From contig WION01000136.1 in the NCBI GenBank assembly GCA_015039365.1, positions 1 to 64,000 on the forward strand: 64,000 bases of DNA, written 5' to 3'. The notes under the pieces are model-generated. The model searched no databases. It had not been told where the DNA came from and saw only the letters and a list, made by a program, of their open reading frames with translations. Position 1 is the first letter of the stretch. Each line of letters begins with the position of its first letter. The DNA is from Amanita rubescens. Taxonomy: Eukaryota; Basidiomycota; Agaricomycetes; Agaricales; Amanitaceae. Positions 24,426 through 34,987 of the stretch are shown here, piece by piece. Both the position numbers and the translations under genes were made by a program.

Positions 24426-24854
24426 AGTACGAGATTGTATTGGCCAAGTAGCGAAAGACGATGAAACGGACTCGATGTCAGCTCAGTGGGTGTCACTAGC
24501 CAAGGAGGTCGAGTGGGTTAAAGGAAAGACATGAAGAGAAAGGTTCTTTTATATCCGCACACCAGATCACGAGGGTCAAGGCGTAATTTCCAGCACTTTC
24601 TAAATCCATTATACGAAAGCGGTATGGTGTGGAGCTTATATGACTTGATGAAAGCAGAAATGGTGATGCTGTGGGCACGTCTGCAACGAGATCTCGGATA
24701 AGGAAAGCTGTAAACGCTGTCGAAGGCTACGGATGAGAATCTCATTTCAGATTAATTTTATTTAAACGACGGTAAACATAGTACCTTATTTGAAGGCTTC
24801 CTTTTTGCATCTTAGACGTCTACTAGCATTCGGATTTCAGAGTCAAGCGCAAAG
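24426..24854. promoter_or_regulatory. Upstream region of Zys3-like gene 1
   Basis: Its proximal part (24474-24525) aligns with 33396-33450 upstream of the second Zys3-like gene. TTTTATAT at 24547-24554 (ATATAAAA on the minus strand) is TATA-like and lies at a similar distance before the ATG as CTTTTATACC at 33470 does in copy 2. No coding gene is supported. Confidence 0.45.
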
Positions 24855-26198
24855 ATGCCAGTGGCGCCGGTGGGCGGAATAGAGTTCGGATGCTATAGTA
24901 AGCATGTAACTGCGGATTTGGACCCACTGTCAACAACTACAAATAACACCAATATGGACGACTCCGACTCTAGTTGTGGGGCGAGTACTCTGGCACAGTC
25001 GCCTTCTCTGGAACCTGAGGATGATGTGAATATAGTTATTTCTTCCGCGAACACATTTTAACAAGTTCTCTAGGTAGCGCCTTCCCAGATGGAGAAATGC
25101 GAGTTGAAAGCGGTCATCGACGCGCCTGCCCTATTTGCAAGTGCTCAGACGAAGCATACGATAGCCAAAAAATTCGTGAAACACCATGTGTATTGGTTAT
25201 CCGATGGTAATACCCTCGTGCAAATCGGAGATGTCAGGTTCAGATTGCACCGGAGCACCCTTGTGAAACAAAGCCACTGGTTCCGTAAAATGATCAAAAA
25301 TTCTCCGCACGACGCTGGGTGCATATACGCGGATGAAGAGACAGGAGCGACTGTCTACTGTCTTGACAGCCTCGAAATTGGTGTCAAAGACTTTGCCACA
25401 CTGTTAAACGCGCTGGACGATGCCGTGTGAGTTCTCTCTTCCATTCACCTCCCCACTTGCACTAAACTACTCGCCAGATCCTACGTATTTAATGGACTGC
25501 CATCCTTGAGCTTTGTGTCAGCGATCCTGCGTGCCGCACACGCCCTGGATTTTGATCAATTCAGGGAATTTGCGATATCCTGTTTGGAGCATAAGTACCC
25601 AAACAGACTCAACAAGCTAACAACTAAGCGCGTGGAATATGCTGCAAGTACCGTCCAGCTTGCCAGACAATGCAATGTAAATTCCGTCCTCAAGCGCGCG
25701 CTATACGAGTTGGTCCGAGCAGAAGGCTTCAAGCAGGAGACCGAACCTAACACCAACGATTACGAGGAAGCCGTCTATAACCAATCGGAGGCTCTCACTA
25801 TATTTGATTATTCACTGCTTGTCCACGCAAGGGAACAGCTGACCACGTTTTGGTTTGGGAAGATCTTTCCTCCACCAGCGATTAACGGTTGTCAGAATCA
25901 TACCTACAGTGCCTGTGCGGCTAACTGGGGCAAATCTCCCTCAATATACAAAAAGCTGGTTCTCGATTCAAAGATATTCGAGAGGTACAGATATGATCCT
26001 ATATGCGGGTTAGATGCTATTAGCAATGCTCCGTGGTGTAGGGGAGAAACATGGCCATCGACTTACGGGCAGGGTCTTCCCATCATCGAAAATGACCATC
26101 TCTGTCATGCGTGTGCCCAAAAATGGAGAAGCTCTTGGCGGGAGGAAAAGTCAATGTTATGGAATAAATTGGACACTTGGTTTGAGCTGAGCGATTGA
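24855..26198 (+). CDS. BTB/POZ domain protein, copy C
   Basis: Paralogue of copies A, B and D. Start is uncertain: ATG 24855 (MPVAPVGGIEFG) or ATG 24954 (MDDSDSSCG). Neither gives the KKRK N terminus of the other copies. Exon 2 covers ESKs of about 25090-25426 and includes IAKKFVKHHVYWL and DGNTLVQIGDVRFRLHRSTL. Exon 3 is 25478-26198, with AILRAAHALDFD, LKRALYELVRAEGF, LLVHAREQLTTFW, FERYRYDPICGLDA, the CHACAQKW pair and LDTWFELSD. The BTB and C-terminal modules are intact. The TCAAATAACGC motif found before A, B and D was not seen here, so this copy may have a replaced 5' end and different control. Confidence 0.78.
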
Positions 26199-26241
26199 AA
26201 GGAGTTGGTAATCGTGCGAAATGCGTAGGGCATTGTCAACC

Positions 26242-26538
26242 TTAAGCAAGGATTCGTTGTTCATTGACAGTCTCACAACAAACTCCAATATCGTTCAAGG
26301 TTCTCTTTTGCACAATGTAGCCTCCTGCCTGATCAAATATGTTCATGTAGGCAGCTTTCCCGTTTCGTGTGACGAATACAACAAATACGTTGAAGCCTAG
26401 GTTGTGTTGGTTTATTGGTAACACCCCCTGCGTGAACCTTGCGTCTCTGTGTCCGTTTTGCCATGCGAGGATTGTGTCTCGGCCCGACTGATCGCTTTCA
26501 ATAGGCCCAGCTGCAACAGTAGAAGAACCAGAACCCAT
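26242..26538 (-). CDS. Hypothetical small protein, 98 aa
   Basis: Single open frame, MGSGSSTVAAGPIESDQ at the start, then LAWQNGHRDARF and strand-like stretches NLGFNVFVVFVTRNG and AAYMNIFDQAGGYIVQKRT. No signal peptide, membrane segment or known motif is seen. The alternation of hydrophobic and polar residues is protein-like. It lies between the 3' ends of BTB copy C and P450-2. It could be a real small cytosolic protein or a chance ORF. Confidence 0.4.
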   Translation of the reverse strand: MGSGSSTVAAGPIESDQSGRDTILAWQNGHRDARFTQGVLPINQHNLGFNVFVVFVTRNGKAAYMNIFDQAGGYIVQKRTLNDIGVCCETVNEQRILA

Positions 26539-26912
26539 TGCGCAAAATGTATGTCAGTGAAATTTTTTATCGAATTGCCGCCGACTGTCTCAGATGGTGG
26601 GTATCCTTTGCGTTAGGACCGTGGAGCCTGAGGTCTCAACCTCCTGCCCGTTCTCGACCACCGGATATGTATGTCTTCTGATTGCACATTTCATTGAACT
26701 AAGGCATTGATGACAAGTCTGACCCTGCAAACGATGCCAGGTTTTCGTGCAAAGATAATGATGAAACAGACAACGCCTTCGACCCTTCCAAGCAAGCAAT
26801 CATAGATCGAAGCATCACTTCAGACATGCAAGACATGGAAACAAATACAACAGAGCACTCAAAATACCAAAATCAAGACCCCTTGAACCACGCACGCGAA
26901 GAGTTCCCATGC
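26539..26912. other. Intergenic region
   Basis: Nothing convincing is seen. It probably holds the 3' untranslated region of P450-2 and the promoter of the small ORF at 26242-26538. Confidence 0.35.
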
Positions 26913-29120
26913 CTATCGCCTGCGTAACTTCACCGGCACATCGCTTATACCGAGCGAAATACCCGCATGCCCCTGGAAAACTCGGTCTGTCCATGATTGG
27001 ATCGTTTCCCCATCAGAGACCATCGGTTCGATTCTCCAGTCGCGTAACAGGACACTCAAGAACGATACACCTTCCACGGTGGCAAACTTTCGGCCTACGC
27101 ACGCCCGTTGGCCTAACCAATGCACAGGCATCAGACAATGGTGGAGTCGTGGACGGATTGGTCTCACCGATGCTAAAAGCCGTAAAAACGTCCGAATCAC
27201 TGTTAACTTTACTCCATCGGGACGGCTTGAACTTCTCGGGTTCGTCAAAGTAGCGAGGATTAGACTCTGTATTGGGTTAACTCTGCATGATATAAATATC
27301 TCCGGGCTACATACGAGCACCAATGAGATCGCATATAATCTATGATGGAATCATTAGTTTACACTAGGCAGCGTGTCGCGTTTCTCCGTACCCAGGTTCC
27401 TTTGGCTATCGGCACGGCAGTAGCACCTTCTTGTCCGAACGACTTTGGGACCATCACCACGGTATCTTCATAAGCTTGGCGCATCATCATGTACGCCGGA
27501 GCTATTCATTTCAGGATCATAGAGCAGGTAGAGCATGCCAAGCTTACGGTATAAGCGTAATGCTTCCAGAAATATGGCAAGCACCTTGTTCAGTTTATCA
27601 TAGTCTTCAAATCTCTTTAACAAGCATTAACGGAATGGAGACACGCGTTGCGTACTATTCATACCGGATCGGCAGTTTCCCCAGCGATGGAAATAATTTG
27701 CTCATAAGCCTCCTGCTGCACATCTTGATGTATGGCGAGATATGCAATTGCTGCCGCCAAAGTTTTTGCAGTCGTTTCTACATCAATATTCAAGAGAATG
27801 ATCCATTGCCCTGACAAATAGCGAATTACCATGCCCCGCGAAAAGCATAATATACATGTTTCCGGTCTGTGTTAGGATCATAAAAACACGCATTCCCAAG
27901 CTTTTATAACAACGTACCAGTTCTTGGATGGTCAGTTTTGACTTCTCGTTATCGCTTTCGTTAGCCTCCACAAGCATCGTGAAAACATCGCTTGCTCTGC
28001 TTTTACGCGTGCTTCCGACGCGTCCACCCATCTCTTCTTTACGTTGCGCAACTTCATCGAGGAAAAACGACATCAACCTCTCTTTTGCGGCACGTATCCT
28101 CTGAAACCTTACATCCTTTAATTGATATTCCGTAAACGAAGGTTTAGCGCGACTTACTTTGGCAATGGTATGGACATTAACCACGGGGCGAAGTTTATGA
28201 TGAGGTGGTTGGCAGTCACGACGCGACTGGATTCATGAATAGACATTGAACCGTCGGCTGCTTGGGACGGCACCGACCAGTCGCAGTTGAGTCCAAATCC
28301 GCATTTCATGATAACGAGCAGTGCCACATTGTACGTTAACCGTTGGACAATTGCGACATCCACAACTTTCAGATCGGTCCACCCTTCCGCGGCAATCATT
28401 TCACGGTATATGACAATACTTTGAGCCCACACGTTCTCGTATCTAGATCAACAAACGCGTGAAATCAAAGGGACCATTATGGATAGTAAAACTCACAGTT
28501 TCGTATTGAACGCTGGCCCCACGATGCGTCTGTGCTTCCTCCACTCATCGCCATCCGCAGAAAACACATTTGTTCCCCAACGCCTAAGAGTAATGAGATC
28601 ACAAAAAATTTCTTGCTGAACAGTCAACCCACGCGAAAGGTCCACTTGCGTATTCGGGCTTGCCGAAACTCGACTTGGGACCAGGCACAAGAACTTGACG
28701 GATTACATCTACGTTGGAGGTGTGGATAGAAGGCAAGCCCGCTAAGAAAGAAACGAGCGAGATCGTATCCGTCTTAAACTGCTTATACACTATGCAAAAT
28801 CAGACCTGGTTAAACGGAAGGTATAGGTCAAAGGACATACAATGAAAGCGCCATTTCCACAAAAACTCTATGCCCGGGTTCCACCATACAGTGGGTATGA
28901 GCGCTCCAAAGACATGTTGAGGATGAAATGGGACACGCAGGCCTGGCACATAGTTCACTGCCTGATAACCATCCAGTCATGAGCAACACGAGTTCGCAGA
29001 TGAGTACCACAGTACCTTCAGATCTTTGGCAAACTTGAAGACGCGAGACGCAATGAAGATAACAAACAGTGAGAGCGCAAGGCTCTTAAAACTGGCTCCA
29101 TTGATCAGTTCCAGCGACAT
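26913..29120 (-). CDS. Cytochrome P450 monooxygenase 2
   Basis: A second haem-thiolate monooxygenase, not closely related to P450-1. The ATG at 29120 gives MSLELINGASF, then a membrane anchor (LALSLFVIFIASRVF). Conserved pieces in order: VPGLRVPFHPQ, FLAGLPSIHTSN, RWGTNVFSADGDEWRKHRR (C-helix WxxxR), I-helix MLFAGHETT, K-helix FLEALRLY (ExxR), RYFDEPEKFKPSRW (PERF-like), haem loop FSIGQRACVG, ending VPVKLRRR at 26913. The gene has about ten short introns. The haem loop is assembled across an intron at about 27110-27165. A GTATGT donor near 27320 restores frame before NPRYFDEPE. All joins tested kept frame, so it looks functional. Substrate unknown. Confidence 0.9.
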
Positions 29121-29612
29121 AAAAATGGATGAGAACGTTGCATGACTGCAGGTTTTCAACTTTAAGGTACTGTTGCAGGGCGGTCGGTGATAAGGCTATA
29201 AGGGAACCACTTTACGTAAAACGCGCAACGTCATGGGCCCGAGTCCAGTCTATTTTCTCTACTCTCTTTCTTGTTTTTCGCCGCTTTTGGCTAACGCCTG
29301 GTCCTAGAGTTCAATGACCACGGGAAGAGCTCAGACTGGCATGCCGTACCCCAACTGCTCCATCGCCTAATTTAGACAGTCGCGACTTCAATGAGGGTAT
29401 CTTCAGGATGTTACGTGTTGATAAAGTGGACACTACAAGGAACGGGGGAAGCTGCTTAATTCTCTGAGGTAGAAGAAGGATGCGCTGACGGTCATCTTCA
29501 TCAGCGAACGGTCGAGAGTGTGTACGGTCTCTAAACAGAGTGCCGTGGCAGTTCCTGAGAAACCATGTCAATAGGATCAAATAACGCACCCACTCTCAAT
29601 ACGTCCAAAAAT
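29121..29612. promoter_or_regulatory. Divergent promoter region, P450-2 and BTB copy D
   Basis: A 490 bp head-to-head interval. It carries the TCAAATAACGC motif at 29577-29587, 25 bp before the BTB copy D start. No gene is supported. Confidence 0.45.
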
Positions 29613-30837
29613 ATGACCAAAAAACGGAAACCCGAAGTTCTTGAATCACCCGACTCGTCTCCCATTCAGATTTCAGATGTAGTAGTCCGAGTAAACCCAT
29701 TTTTTCCTCATTCGAATACTAAACGCGTACTAATTAACCTGTTTATTAGGTAACGCGTTCTCAAGCCTTCAACAAGAAGAGCAGGCCGAACGGTACCGGC
29801 TCGATAGCCAAAAAGTTCGTTCAACACGGCACGTATTGGTTACCCGATGGCAATACGCTCGTTCAAATTGGAGGGGTCAGGTTCAAGTTGGACCGAAGCA
29901 CCCTCGTTAACCAAAGCGCGTGGTTCCTCACGATGATCGAAAACCCGCCAAACGACTCGGATAAGTGTATCTACAAGGATGAAGAAACCGGGGAGACAGT
30001 TTATTGTCTCGACAGCCTGAAGGTCAATGTCAAGGACTTTGTGGCTTTGTTAAACGCATTTGACAATGCCGTGTAAGTCTTCTTCCGTTCTTTTTTTTAA
30101 ATATATATTTGGGCTGAACGAAACTGTGCAGAACCTACTTCTCTACTCCCCCTTCCTTGAAAACTGTAGCAGCAATCCTACGTGCCGCTGATGCCTTGGA
30201 TTCCGATCGATTCAAGACATTTGGCATATATTACTTGGAAAACAACTGGCCAGCCAATTTCACGAAATTCGACGGTGGGATTATGGAACATGTCGTAGAC
30301 TCTGCCGAACTCGCCTGGAAATATAAGATTGATTCGGCACTGAAACGCGCTTTATACGAGCTAGTCAGGGCAGATGACTTCAGGCCGTCCACTGGTTCTC
30401 AGGACAAAGACCATCGCTTGATCGAGACGGTTAAATTCCATCGGACGTGGCTCATCCGTGCAAGAGAGAAACTAACGGCGTTTTGGATGAAGAAGGCCGT
30501 TCCACCAAAAGCGCACCAGTGCGTCAGTCCTAATAACACTGAAGCCCGCAAGCAATGCGCAATTACCCGAGGCATAGTTCATGTGCCGTACAGTGTGCTG
30601 GTTCACGATTCAGGAACATTTTTCCGATACAGACAAGATCCTATGGTGGGCTTGCAGGCCCTTATCGATGCCCCTTGGGTACCTGGAGAAGCGTGGCCAT
30701 CAACATATCAAAATCTTCCAAAGTCTCGCCAGGGAATCTGTTCTAGATGTGCCAATAGCTGGAGAGCGACGTGGCGCATTGAGAAAGAAGAATTGTGGCA
30801 TTACCTGGACACTTGGTTTGGGTTAGCGAAAGAATGA
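29613..30837 (+). CDS. BTB/POZ domain protein, copy D
   Basis: Paralogue of copies A to C and the most diverged of them. Start MTKKRKPE at 29613 is chosen over the upstream ATG at 29565 because it matches the basic N termini of A and B. Proposed exons: 29613-29678, 29750-about 30074 and about 30132-30837. BTB part: DGNTLVQIGGVRFKLDRSTL, where the usual His of the HRSTL motif is Asp, then VKDFVALLNAFDN. Exon 3 has VAAILRAADALDSD, LKRALYELVRADDF, LIRAREKLTAFW, FFRYRQDPMVGLQA, the CSRCANSW pair and LDTWFGLAKE. No frame breaks seen. A poly-T-headed insertion begins 26 bp after its stop. Confidence 0.8.
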
Positions 30838-30862
30838 GCATATCATGCCATTGAGGAGCGCA

Positions 30863-32644
30863 GGGTCATAATCTTTTTTTTTTTTTTTTTTAAATCCTTG
30901 TTTAGGCCCCATGGCGCTCATAGCGCATGGTAGGGTGTGATCGTATGTACTATCATTTAGTAGGTGTTTGAAAATTTTTGAAAATATGCTTCGGAAACGT
31001 GCTTGCCGGTGGATATCAGCCTCCGGATTTTTGTAGGAGGTTTATGTACTTCTTATCTACCTTTCCATATAAATAAAACTGAAATAAACGAAGCATATTG
31101 CTGGGGATCACGCTGCCGGCGTCGCAATGTTCGAAATAGTAGGCCTTTGAAAGGTTTGAGTCACATCAGTCACGTTTCCCATCATGCCGGTTCAATCTCC
31201 GCTTAGCTCCATCGCAATGCGACGACATCGATAAGCCAGATAAGCCCTGGACAGGCTGGCCCACTGCTCAAACCATTCCTCGTCTACTGTGACTCGAACA
31301 AAGGGATTATAAATACTAATAAAGTAAGGATTATAATCAATCTACAGGATAAGAATTGATTTGATAATAGGGTGGAATTTGTGCAATGTAACCCAGTGGT
31401 ACTAATGACTCGAACGGCCGGTTTGATGGACCTGGGCGACGAAAAGTGTCTTAAGAGTTGTTTGAACCTGCAAGGAATGGCACAGTATGGTTGTATTGCT
31501 GCCGATCTAGATTCTAGTAAGGTATTTTGCTGATTGATAGTGTGATTATACTGATGATTAGAGACAGTGTTGTGCATATTAGTGATGTTGGAAAGGGAAT
31601 GGAATGTGTTGGGAGCAGGAGCTGTTCGTCTGGCGGCGTGGCGAGTGATTTGAGGGAAGAGGCGGATGTAACGAGGGCTGGTGCGTGATTCCTCATGCTC
31701 GTCAAAGTAAGTATTGATTCTCAGCTTGAGGTACTTTACCCTCAATGTCGAGACCCAGTGAATACGCAATATCCTGAAGCTCCGCTTTCCTTCGGCCGTT
31801 TAGAGAACCGACAAATGGTTAGGATCTTACTGTTCCCGCTGGTGCGAATCAACAAAAATTGCGCTAAATAATACTCTGGGCACGACGCGACGCGACACGC
31901 ACTATACTAGCGCGTCGTGTCACGGACTCGAAATTAAAACTCCGCTCTGCGTCGGGCTGTCACACTCTTTTCAAACCCGATGTCCTGCATGCCACAACCA
32001 TTGTCTGGCTCAGGGGAGTTGCATAAGCCTAGCCAAGTATATAAACCTGACTTCTATCAAGTCTATTTGACAAATTTAACCTTGGAAAATCGCCCAGATA
32101 TTTTTTATTGCTGACTGCTATTTTATTTGTCTATTATATCTGCTATTGTTGCAGAATCTGATCAAATTTGTTCAAAAAAACATTATACACAGCATGAGTG
32201 ATACTGCAAGCATCTATTCCGAGAACTATGAGGGCCCACGCCTGCGGGAAGGTGGCGAAATTTGAGTTTTCAAACACTCCCTACGTTTTCAAACCCAGCG
32301 GAAGGGATAGTAGTATACATCTTTGTAATATACTGTGTTTTGTCTTCATCATCCGCTGAGGAATACGCCCCATAATTGGTGCGTAGTGTGGGTTTGAAAT
32401 GGTGTTTACAACAAGAGGTCGTGTGGTTAGATGGTAGAAGTGCACACTCACTGTGCTTTGTTCATCGTTGCCTCACCCCGCCTTTTATCACCCTGCTCCT
32501 GCTCCGCCTCATCTCACCTTGCCTCACCTTCCACTAATTCGTCCCTGTCCCCCGCCAGCAGCGCATCTCCGCCCCGTCTCACCCTCCCCGTCTTCCCTCT
32601 CAATCCCTTCCCTCCCACCTTGCCCTGGGGCCCGGGTCATAATC
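30863..32644 (-). mobile_element. Candidate poly(A)-tailed retroposon with 11 bp direct repeats
   Basis: GGGTCATAATC occurs at 30863-30873, directly before 18 T (30874-30891), and again at 32634-32644. A poly-T at one end with matching direct repeats is the mark of target-primed insertion of a poly(A)-tailed element on the minus strand. The interior is about 1.76 kb. It has no reverse transcriptase ORF and contains a G-rich 5' part (about 32460-32633 on the minus strand) and a 9 bp inverted repeat at 31881-31919. It could be a truncated or decayed LINE or a retrocopy. The 11 bp match is short, so confidence is moderate. Confidence 0.5.
31881..31919. repeat. GC-rich inverted repeat
   Basis: CACGACGCG at 31881-31889 and CGCGTCGTG at 31911-31919 are perfect complements with a 21 nt loop. 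The site lies within the candidate retroposon. Confidence 0.7.
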
Positions 32645-33022
32645 GGTTTCCATGTTTACTTTACTCAGGTCACGAATTTATAACGGTTTTACCATGTATT
32701 TCCTTCGTACTACGGGGCTCAGCGCTAGCGCTCATCAGTTGATCAGCGGATCGCAACCAGCGACGCGATGTTCTGAACTCCGTGGCGCTGAGTGCGGCTC
32801 ATTCCAACAGGTGATTGTAGACGGGCCACACACAGTGCATTCGAATTTCATTGTATACGTACAGTAAAGTCATCAAGCGCAGCAGAAGATACAATATGTA
32901 AGGGCGATCATCACGTAGAAAGAACGAGTATAGTACATAAAACAGAGAGCAATTCTTCTTGAGGACCTACAGCTTAAGACGATGAGGGAACGTTGCAAGG
33001 ATTTGTGAACGATGAACTCACA
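32645..33022. other. Intergenic region
   Basis: No gene is supported. The part near 32860-33010 precedes the 3' end of Zys3-like gene 2 and is probably its untranslated region. Confidence 0.35.
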
Positions 33023-33344
33023 TCAAGGCGTCGGGGCGATCAGGAATGGCGTGCACAAAGCCATACAAGCACCGAGAATGGAGTTACAAGCGATGATAGC
33101 GGGAGGCGCGGCTACCAACGTAACTCCAAATGTAAAACCAACTCCAGTGTAACAAGTAACGGCGCCAGCATTGCAAGCTATGCAAAGAGAAAAGCCCATC
33201 CCATGAGTCCATATTTGCAGCGCCCAAGATAAACCTTGAATACGTACCCGTTTGGCAGACCCCGTAAGCAATGGGACCGGCGGTGACGACGCTAGTAGTG
33301 GACAGGGCCACCGCAATAGGGAGCAAAAGCCTAGAGGGACGCAT
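33023..33344 (-). CDS. Small secreted Zys3-like protein 2
   Basis: Paralogue of the gene at 24095-24425. Residues 1-22 (MRPSRLLLPIAVALSTTSVV and on) form a signal peptide, followed by GPIAYGVCQT. After an intron of about 75 nt comes CNAGAVTCYTGVGFTFGV, ending FLIAPTP. Start 33344 is preferred over 33362 because it gives the same signal-peptide start as copy 1. The intron position is the same as in copy 1. Upstream sequence (33396-33450) is shared with copy 1. It is a probable extracellular or cell-wall peptide of unknown role. Confidence 0.72.
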
Positions 33345-33863
33345 TTGGAAAGTCCTAGTCAAGTTTGATTGAAGGTAGATAAGAAAACGGACTCGAGGTT
33401 GGCTCAGTGGGTATCACCAGCCAACGAAGGATGTCGAGCGGGTTAAAGAAGAAAAAGGGGGGTGGAGCCCTTTTATACCTGACATGGGCAAACACGGGTA
33501 AATGCGGGATTGTGACGTACATATATGGTATGGTTCCAGAATGGGCGGGAGATGACGGTTGTTCGCGGGGTTCTTTCTAAGTTCTAACCAACGAGAGGCT
33601 CAGAAAGAGAAGCGCTCAGCATGGTCGACAGACAAGATTGCCAAGTTCCAACGCGTGCGGTGGATGAGCTCTGCGCGGGTCAATAGTATTGCATCGTTAA
33701 TTCTAGTCTTTTCGTTGGGTGCTTACAGCGCTCTTGCACTTAGTGACTTACGTACAATGACATTTTGTCTTGAATCTTTGTCATAACTGTTTCGTCGCGG
33801 GTGCGCATGATTCAAACTCCGCCAAAAACGTGGAACCAATGATACCGACGCATCATATCAAGG
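33345..33863. promoter_or_regulatory. Divergent promoter region, Zys3-like 2 and USP gene
   Basis: The part at 33396-33450 is conserved with the upstream region of Zys3-like 1. A CTTTTATACC box near 33470 may be the TATA element of the minus-strand gene. Nothing else is recognised. Confidence 0.45.
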
Positions 33864-34766
33864 ATGGAAACACCAACGACTCGGACATCCCTAGACTCAA
33901 CCTCTTCCTCTCCGCCAACAATGCCCTCATCCATAATAAGTTCACCAATTTCCCGGGCCTCCTCCGATCTCTCTCCATCCGTAACTTCTCCCGTACCCGC
34001 AACTCCCCGATACACACCTAAAGTTTCTTTTGACACCTTCGAGAATCCCGCGGCAAGCATGTTCTCTTTTACGCTCCAAGTCAAAAACAATGGTTACAAG
34101 CGTTCTCGTAACACCCGCGTCTTTCTATGCGCCGCAAGTCCGGACGAAAGCGGTCGCGAGGCGTTGGATTGGTCACTTGAATCCCTCGTACAGGACGGAG
34201 ACGAACTTATCGTGTTTAGGGGAGTAGACGAAGATGTACTGGGCGGGTTATCATTTCGTTTTTGTCTTGCACTGGACGCGTCGCTGATAGCCTTCTTCTT
34301 ATACAGACAAACCGCATGATATTATCCGAGACGAGGCTAGAGAACTTATGAAGTATATACAACAGAAGAGCGTAGAATATGATCCGGATCGAAAGGTATG
34401 CTGTTTTTTTTTTAAAGTTACGTGTGCTCATGGAACCTTTAAGCTTTCTCTGGTCCTGGAATATATTGCTGGTAAGACGACGGACTCGCTCGACCGTCTT
34501 ATTGCATTGTACCGCCCGGACTCGGTTGTCGTTGGCACGCGGGGTCGCAGGTGGCATGCCATAGGCATGGGAATAGGCGTAGGGAGCATCAGCCGGTCAG
34601 TCTTTGAATTAGCGTTTCAAATCGCGTTGCAAATAATAATGATATCTACAGTTATTGTCTCTCACATTCGCCAGTACCTGTTATCGTTGTCCGTCCAGAG
34701 CGGAAAGTGCGCAAGGCGATTGAAAAACGAAAAGCAGATCCAAACCGAGGGAAGCATTTTGGATGA
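33864..34766 (+). CDS. Universal stress protein (UspA) domain protein
   Basis: Nucleotide-binding-fold protein of the kind induced by stress in fungi. The N-terminal 50 residues are Ser/Thr/Pro-rich (possible phosphorylation region). Then come VSFDTFENP and the Usp fold: RVFLCAASPDESGREALDWSLE, DGDELIVFRGVD, ARELMKYIQQKS, LSLVLEYIAGKTTDSLDRLI, PDSVVVGTRGRR, GSISRYC..SPVPVIVVRPE. The G-x-R-G-R and VPVIVV elements match the ATP-binding signature region. Introns at about 34232-34308, 34396-34442 and 34597-34651 join in frame, and translation ends at TGA 34764-34766. The downstream frame to 34791 is not used. No defects seen. Confidence 0.85.
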
Positions 34767-34987
34767 GGTCCTCTGCAGGCAGAGGTATTGACCACTTTTG
34801 TACTAATAATGTTTGGTTATTCTTGGTGTGTATTTAGAATTCGTTCTTTGTCGTACTAGATAGTGTTTTATGACTTCTATATTAAAACAGCACAATCTAG
34901 ATTTTGAGCTAAGCAAACATAGGCGCTCGTAATCGATCGCAGTAAGCTGAGTGCACGTGCAGTGATCAGCTTATCAACGTGTTCTCC

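Noticed and set aside
26909..27345. Plus-strand ORFs over the end of P450-2
   Set aside because: They are antisense shadows of the P450 exon with the haem loop, which has a clear conserved protein on the minus strand.
31284..31769. Minus-strand ORF of 161 codons inside the candidate retroposon
   Set aside because: Sequence is low complexity (Asn/Thr/Ser/His-rich) with no reverse transcriptase or other motif. Probably chance.
34396..34442. T-run at about 34404 as another poly(A) insertion
   Set aside because: It lies inside a normal GT-AG intron of the stress-protein gene and has no flanking direct repeats.
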